NCBI GenBank assembly: GCA_029379385.1
Contig: CM055605.1
Location: 5,615,001-5,679,000 of the forward strand
DNA length: 64,000 nt
Origin: Quillaja saponaria
Lineage: Eukaryota > Streptophyta > Magnoliopsida > Fabales > Quillajaceae
Direction: 5' to 3'
This document shows, one piece after another, positions 58,458-64,000 of this stretch (position 1 is the first letter of the stretch; the number at the start of each line of letters is the position of its first letter). Made by a program: the position numbers and the translations under genes. The notes beneath the pieces were generated by a model, which made no database searches, was not told the DNA's origin, and saw nothing but the letters and a program-made list of their open reading frames with translations.

Positions 58458-61400
58458 ATGGGTAGAGGAAAGTTCAAGGGAAAGCCCACAGGTCACCGCA
58501 ACTTTTCTACACCGGAAGATCTCGGTACTCTCTTCGTCTCTCTCTCTCTCTCTCTACACACAGAAAAAGCGTTTATATATATCTGGGTCTAGGGTTTCAA
58601 TTACGTTCAACAAATATAACATAGATCTGCTGATTCTTTTAATACAGTATTTGATCAATCGATATGATTTGTGCTAATTTGACAATTTCATGGTGATGCT
58701 AATTGTGTTGCTTTTCTGGTTCAATTTCAAGATACTTGGTCTGGAAATTGTTTTTCTGATGTGAACACAAAGGAAAATTATTTTCTTTAGCTGTAAATTA
58801 GATTGACCATCATAATATTTGATTTTATGAGTTCTAGGAGTGTGAATATATTTTGGTGTAAGTACTTCAGTATGACTTTTATGTCAGAATTTTTTATAAT
58901 TATTGTAAAAGTTTTAGTCCAAAATATTGCAGTTGTTGTTATTACTAGAATATTTGTAGGACGCTTGAAGCAGCTTCATACACTGTTTTATGCAAATGTT
59001 CTTAAATTCTGAGCTGTTTTTGTAATGAACTGACTTTGCATACATTTTGTTCTATGATTTGAATGGATGCAGCTGCTGGCACCTCTAGACGACCACGGAC
59101 TTTTAAAAAGGTAGTATGTGTTCAACTTGTGAGCTATTACACTTGTTATGTATACTTTTTAGCCATATAATGCTAACATACTTGCATTTTTTTTTAACCG
59201 TGTTTAGCTATTGAACCTTTTTCTGAACCAAGTTAGTTATATAATACCTAATTTTTGAGACTGCGACACTCCATTAATAATTTATTACCCTTTTTTTTTC
59301 TTTTTTTCTTTTTTTATACATGTCCAAAATTATGTTTAGTAATTGTAAAATGGAACAAATGAGGGATCTGCTACTTCTTATTGTTATTATTTTATTTTCT
59401 GTTTCCATGTTTCCCATTGCGTGTTTCTTCATTTTCTCCTTGTGTCTTTCTTTTTACTTGGTTATTTTGTGACAAACAATGTATTTCTTGACACTATTCG
59501 AAGCAACCTAAGAGGATGTACAGTAAGAGTCAGACTATCTTCCTCTTGTTCAGTGTTTGTATGGGCACATCACATGTAACAGACATAGTCAAATTTTCAT
59601 ATGTGGATTGTTATGGAAATGTTACTTTGATTACTGTTAGGAGGAAGTAGAGGAGGAGGTGGAGGAAGAATCTGAAGAAGAAGTTGAAGAAGAAGCTGAG
59701 GTTGGTATTTTCTGGTGCTTTATGTTCATTCTTCAATCTCTAATAAATTGTAACTTCCTGTAGTCTTATAAACATTTTCTGTTTCGCTTTTTGTCTCAAA
59801 CTCATTGGCAGAAGCGTAAGGGTACTGAGGGAATAATTGAGATTGAAAATCCCAATTTAGTCAAACCAAAGAATTTGAAAGCCAAAGATGTTGATGTAAG
59901 TTGGGTGAATAGGTTTCTTCTCAAATATTGTAGAAGCACCTGACCAGTGAAATTGAAAACTTTATATTTTTGTTGCAGATTGAGAAGACAACTGAACTCT
60001 CAAGGCGTGAAAGGTCCATTACATGTTCTCAGCTTACTCTTGCATTAAATTTTCTTAATTAGTTCCATATAGTGGGCATTAGCACTGTCTGATCTCTGTA
60101 ACGGTTCTAGCATTTTTCTTTCATATTAATCTTGTTTCTCAGTGTCTGTTGATTGGTCAATTGTGACTGATATTAAACACAGATTTTTAAGCATTTCTTA
60201 TGGCTTATTTAGGAAACTAGAAAATTTTATATAAATATCTCTGTGGGACATGTGGTTATTACAAGTTTCTTTGTAGCTAATTATGTCATTTCTAGAAACA
60301 TAATATGATGCATTAGCTTTTGGTGAACATATTTCATAGCAAACATTGAAATGATTCTGACTTGTAGAATTTTTGGAAGTCATACTCATATTTCATTTTG
60401 TGGAGTGGTAATTAGAATTACAGATTTTTGTTAATTGGAAATGCCTTAGCCCTTAATTGATGTGCTACTTGGCTTTCTGTTCTTTTTGGCATGCTATAAG
60501 ATTAGAAGTCTCACTACACACACATATTTATGTATATATTATATACTTATGTTATGTATAAGAATTTACATGTTACATAACTTTTGGTATCTTTATGCTT
60601 GTAGATGTTAAACTTGAAACTCCATGTACTGATAACATTAAGAGCCTAGTAATTATCCTTAGTATGTTAGCCTTTTTATCCTAAGGAACAAGATAATTTT
60701 TTGTTTCTGTTTTTTATTATAAACTGCTATGCATGTGATCTATTTAGTTGCCATTTTTTCTTTCTTTAGGTCTTGGTTCTCATTGCAGTTGTTTGCAGAG
60801 AGGAGATAGAGAAACAAAAAGCTCATGAAAGGTATATGAGGCTGCAGGAACAAGGAAAAACAGAACAAGCAAGAAAGGATTTAGGTGATAATTTGTGTCT
60901 TGACAATGCTCTTGTTTTTATGAGATGGTTTATTGGGTTGGGCTGAAAATATTCTTGCATGTAAATATCATGTTTTGTTTGTTCACGACTTACATCTGTC
61001 TATGCTAACAGTTTCTTTGGTGGATAGCTAAATGTGCTTGTATTTTTTTCTTCTATTGAATAATGATAGCTATTCTGGATTACGGAGGATAGTGACTTGT
61101 GTTATTGGATATGTAACCAACCAGAACTGGGTATTTTAGATGGAAAATTTCAGGGAATTATTGGTTAGTATTAATGGCTTAAAAGCAGTTGTAGAATTAT
61201 TTTTAGAAGCACTCAGTTCTTTTCCATGATATTTATCATCAATGAGTGAACCTTCGTTATTTATCAAAAGATCAAAGATATTAACATAAAGCTGAAACTA
61301 TTTCTGTGGGCTATGGGCCTCTATCCTGATAGAGTTGCTTATGTTTGGCTAGATATTAGCTAGAATCTCATTGTCCATTGTTGAAACATATTGGCAAGTA

Positions 61401-63097
61401 TTCAGTGGATATGATGTAGGACAGCTTAGGAGAATCAATGATGGGACCTGTGTGACTGCTTGGTTGTGGAGAACTCTATGTCAGCAGAGAAATTGGCTTA
61501 GAATGCTATGGTTAGGATTTAGGAAGTATTTGAAGGCTACAAATTTGTATGTTTAGGGTATTTTTAGGTTGGGGTTGAATTGGAAGCAAAAGGATGACAG
61601 AGAGGATTAGTTCTAGAGTGTGAACAGTACCTGCGGGATTGGGTATTAGCGATCAGAGAATTTCGAGGAAGATTTAGGAAAAGAGGCACTAGGGTTTTGG
61701 CGTTAGTCGTATATTATGGTGTCTGTCTGAGAAATCAGGTCTGGCATCGCACATATCAGGTTAGAGATTGAGAGAAGAGAGAAAATCTAAGCATCACATA
61801 ACAAATTCTCAGCAAAAGCTTTTCTCAATAATTGAGTCTTAATATAAGAATTAAATAGTATGCCTTTATATAGGCAACTCAGTAACCTAATATTAAAGCC
61901 TAACTTAATGCCCAATTAATAGTGTTACCTAATTATAATAAAACCCCTAACTTAATGTTTAGTTTTAATTGACCCTAAATAATTAAATAGTGACATTCTA
62001 ATTCTAGAATGATTAAACATAACCCTAATGTTGAATATTTTACAATTCGAGTATAATTAACATCAAAATAATTATAATTAACATCAAAATAATTGAGTTC
62101 TCATTCTCCATCAAGATAAAACAGCATTGTTAAGTGATTTTTTTGGTAAACAGAGTAGCATTGGATAGTGAAAGAAAATAGAAAATGAGTCCAGGAAAAT
62201 AATTTATTTATACTAATAGAACCAAAACTTGTAAGGCTTATTGGGGTGAAGAGCAATTAAAATGGAAGAACCATGTAGCTCTAAATGATTGAGGTTTAAG
62301 GCTTTTTGTTGTTGTTTTTGACTTTTTGTCCTCGTAATCATACTTGCTAAAATTTACTGAACACACTTTTAAGAGAGTTTGCATCTAGGTTTTTGGCCTT
62401 CTCTTTTTTGTGTTATTTATCATAATGGTGCTGGTGCCTGGTAGTAGATGTAGTTTGCTCTGACAGGTGGGGGTTGGTCTTACAAGAAATAGAAAATGAA
62501 TCTTGGAAAGAATATTAAGTTTTAATAGCAAAGTCATTTACTGAACAATCAGACTTAATTTCCAATCCAACTTCCTCTTACTTACAATTTCTTTGTTCGT
62601 TTGCAATTGCTGCTTCTTTACAGTGCCAGAGGCTCACCTTTGTAAAACAGCTCACTTCAAATTTAAACATATCCATTAGTTCCAGTATTTGGTTGTTTAT
62701 ATTCAAGCTGTACGATATGAAATCCTCTTATAGGGTTCCCTCGAGAGTTCCTAATGTTCTTATTTTTCCAATTTTTTTAATTGTTATTGCTTTGACAAAA
62801 TCTAATAATGGTTGTTGCAGAACGGTTAGCCTTGATACGGCAACAAAGAGCAGATGCTGCTAAAAAGCGAGAGGAGGAGAAGGCTGGTATAATTCCTTTC
62901 CCTCTTAAATTCTAATATGTCACAGGCTTTGTTTGCAGTCTTCCTGGTCCTCATTTTTGGATGCTTTGCATGTTGGACATGGAACATGTTTATCCTGTAT
63001 TTTTGTCTTGTTTTCTCTTTCTTTATTTAAGATAGTAACTTTTAGTAACCAACTTCTGTCAGCCAAGGATCAGAAAAAAGCTGAGGCGCGCAAATGA
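58458..63097 (+). CDS. 28 kDa heat- and acid-stable phosphoprotein-like (PP28/PDAP1 family)
   Basis: Eight exons: 58,458-58,524; 59,073-59,110; 59,641-59,700; 59,812-59,895; 59,979-60,013; 60,799-60,884; 62,821-62,886; 63,063-63,097, joining in frame to 156 residues. The protein starts MGRGKFKGKPTGHRNFSTPE, has a nearly pure Glu exon (EEVEEEVEEESEEEVEEEAE), then KRKGTEGIIEIENPNLVKPK and NLKAKDVDIEKTTELSRRER. It ends in a charged helix (EEIEKQKAHERYMRLQEQGK; LIRQQRADAAKKREEEKA; KDQKKAEARK). This is the casein-kinase-substrate PP28 domain, found in animal PDGF-associated protein 1 and in plants. The plant role is poorly known; RNA or translation association is reported for relatives. Intron 6 is long (1.9 kb) and holds no gene. 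ATG at 58,458 matches the conserved MG(R/K)GK start. Confidence 0.93.
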
Positions 63098-64000
63098 ATT
63101 AGCTTGTGGAGGAGACGAGAGGCCCGTAACACCCCCCAAAAAAATGTTGCTTTTTAGAAAACTTTGATTTCTTTTGCATGTCCTTTGATTTCAGATGTTC
63201 ATCAAATGTTAAAAACTCTCTTTACATATAAGGAGGTATAACTAAGTTAATTGCAGTAGATTTGGTATTTAGGAATATACTTAAATTTTTATGAACTTTA
63301 ACTTCATTACATGTTTTGATTGCAATATAAAACTTTGTATTTTGATAAGAATGAACTTGGAATATACTTTTAGAGAGCTGTACGTTTCTTGTTCACCTCA
63401 ATCTTCTATGTTGTACCTTCTGTTCAAGCAAATTACAAGCTGGGTAAGGAAGACAACTTGGTTATTAGGTTTCCTCCTTTCTCATGTGGGCTGCTCAGTT
63501 CAGCAACCTCCAAGAAAGCATTTGGTACATTTTGGTTTGCCTTTCATAACTAAAACCAAGTTGACAGCATTTAATTAGATAGATATATAGGATTAGATCC
63601 AATATAATTGAAACGTGTAGACCCACATCAATCGTATGTTTTTCTTTTCTTTTATACGTTGGAAAGGAACCTCAATCTTTGTATATCTGCGGCTAAGGAA
63701 AGAGATGACCCACTTGAAAATGCAGTCATCATCTTTGTATTTTCATGAGAAGAAAAAAAACAAAGAATATACTTTGGTACTTATACCCTATCTTTTTGTG
63801 ACCATTAACTATTATTCCCTACACAAGAAAGTTACATTTACAATCAACAGACGTTTCTCCACACAATATGAGAAAAAATTAGAAAGTTTTGCGTAAGAAG
63901 GATTATTACATGGAAGATTGCATGTCGAAATGAACTTATCTAAGATAACTGTAAATGGAACAAAATATTAACATTCTCGCAAACGTAATTTCTTTTATTA
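63098..64000. other. 3' region of PP28 gene and spacer
   Basis: The first 200-300 bases are probably 3' UTR. ORFs at 63,291-63,578 and 63,636-63,896 have no recognisable domain and an AT-driven composition. No further gene is seen before the window ends. Confidence 0.5.

Noticed and set aside
61371..61556. 61-codon frame in intron 6 of the PP28 gene
   Set aside because: No motif, and flanked by ordinary intron sequence. A transposon fragment cannot be excluded, but nothing supports a gene.
1..64000. CRISPR array, rRNA genes, bacterial operons or integrated virus
   Set aside because: No regularly spaced short repeats, no rRNA-like blocks, and no viral replicase or capsid-type frames were seen. 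The gene structures are those of a plant nucleus.

Overview
This is nuclear DNA of a eudicot plant. The evidence is the AT-rich intergenic sequence, GT-AG introns in widely conserved plant genes, several kinds of plant LTR-retrotransposon debris, a hAT-type MITE, and a plant family-1 glycosyltransferase. The species cannot be fixed from sequence alone. No bacterial, organellar or viral segment is seen.

Left part (about 1-29,550): a degraded tandem segmental duplication with three recognisable units, starting near 1, 10,301 and 20,506. The ancestral unit apparently carried a UDP-glycosyltransferase gene of the UGT79 type next to a broken piece of a DUF3082-like chloroplast-protein gene. One UGT is intact (17,217-18,599, minus). 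A second is a 5'-truncated, frameshifted pseudogene (25,223-26,113). A third is only an N-terminal stub (10,797-10,985). The units are filled with transposons: a long solo-LTR-like repeat (1,031-5,650; 5'-truncated copy 20,773-24,100; related inverted copy about 12,100-15,388), a decayed Ty3/gypsy gag region with primer-binding site and LTR (7,689-9,504), and a 465-bp hAT MITE inserted between two copies of the UGT promoter. Two copies of the N-terminal exon of a LOG2/LUL-type RING E3 ligase gene also lie here.

Middle (29,550-37,680): mostly empty AT-rich DNA, with a small exon-like ORF (32,038-32,236) and the intact four-exon DUF3082-like gene (33,652-35,905, plus). This gene matches the fragments scattered through the UGT array.

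Right part (37,680-64,000): ordinary single-copy genic DNA. It holds an intronless glutamate-rich plant protein (minus), a seven-exon mitochondrial RTN4IP1-like quinone oxidoreductase (minus), a nine-exon SAWADEE-homeodomain protein of the SHH2/SHH1 type (minus), a decayed RNA exonuclease 4 (REX4) pseudogene hosting a TRIM retrotransposon (minus), and an eight-exon PP28/PDAP1-type phosphoprotein gene (plus) divergently arranged with it.

The genes do not form one pathway. The UGT would decorate flavonoid or other small-molecule glycosides, SHH2 acts in small-RNA-directed chromatin silencing, the RTN4IP1 homologue is a mitochondrial reductase, and the others are housekeeping or uncharacterised. 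I found no convincing new multi-gene system. The most informative feature is the history of the UGT/DUF3082 duplication array.
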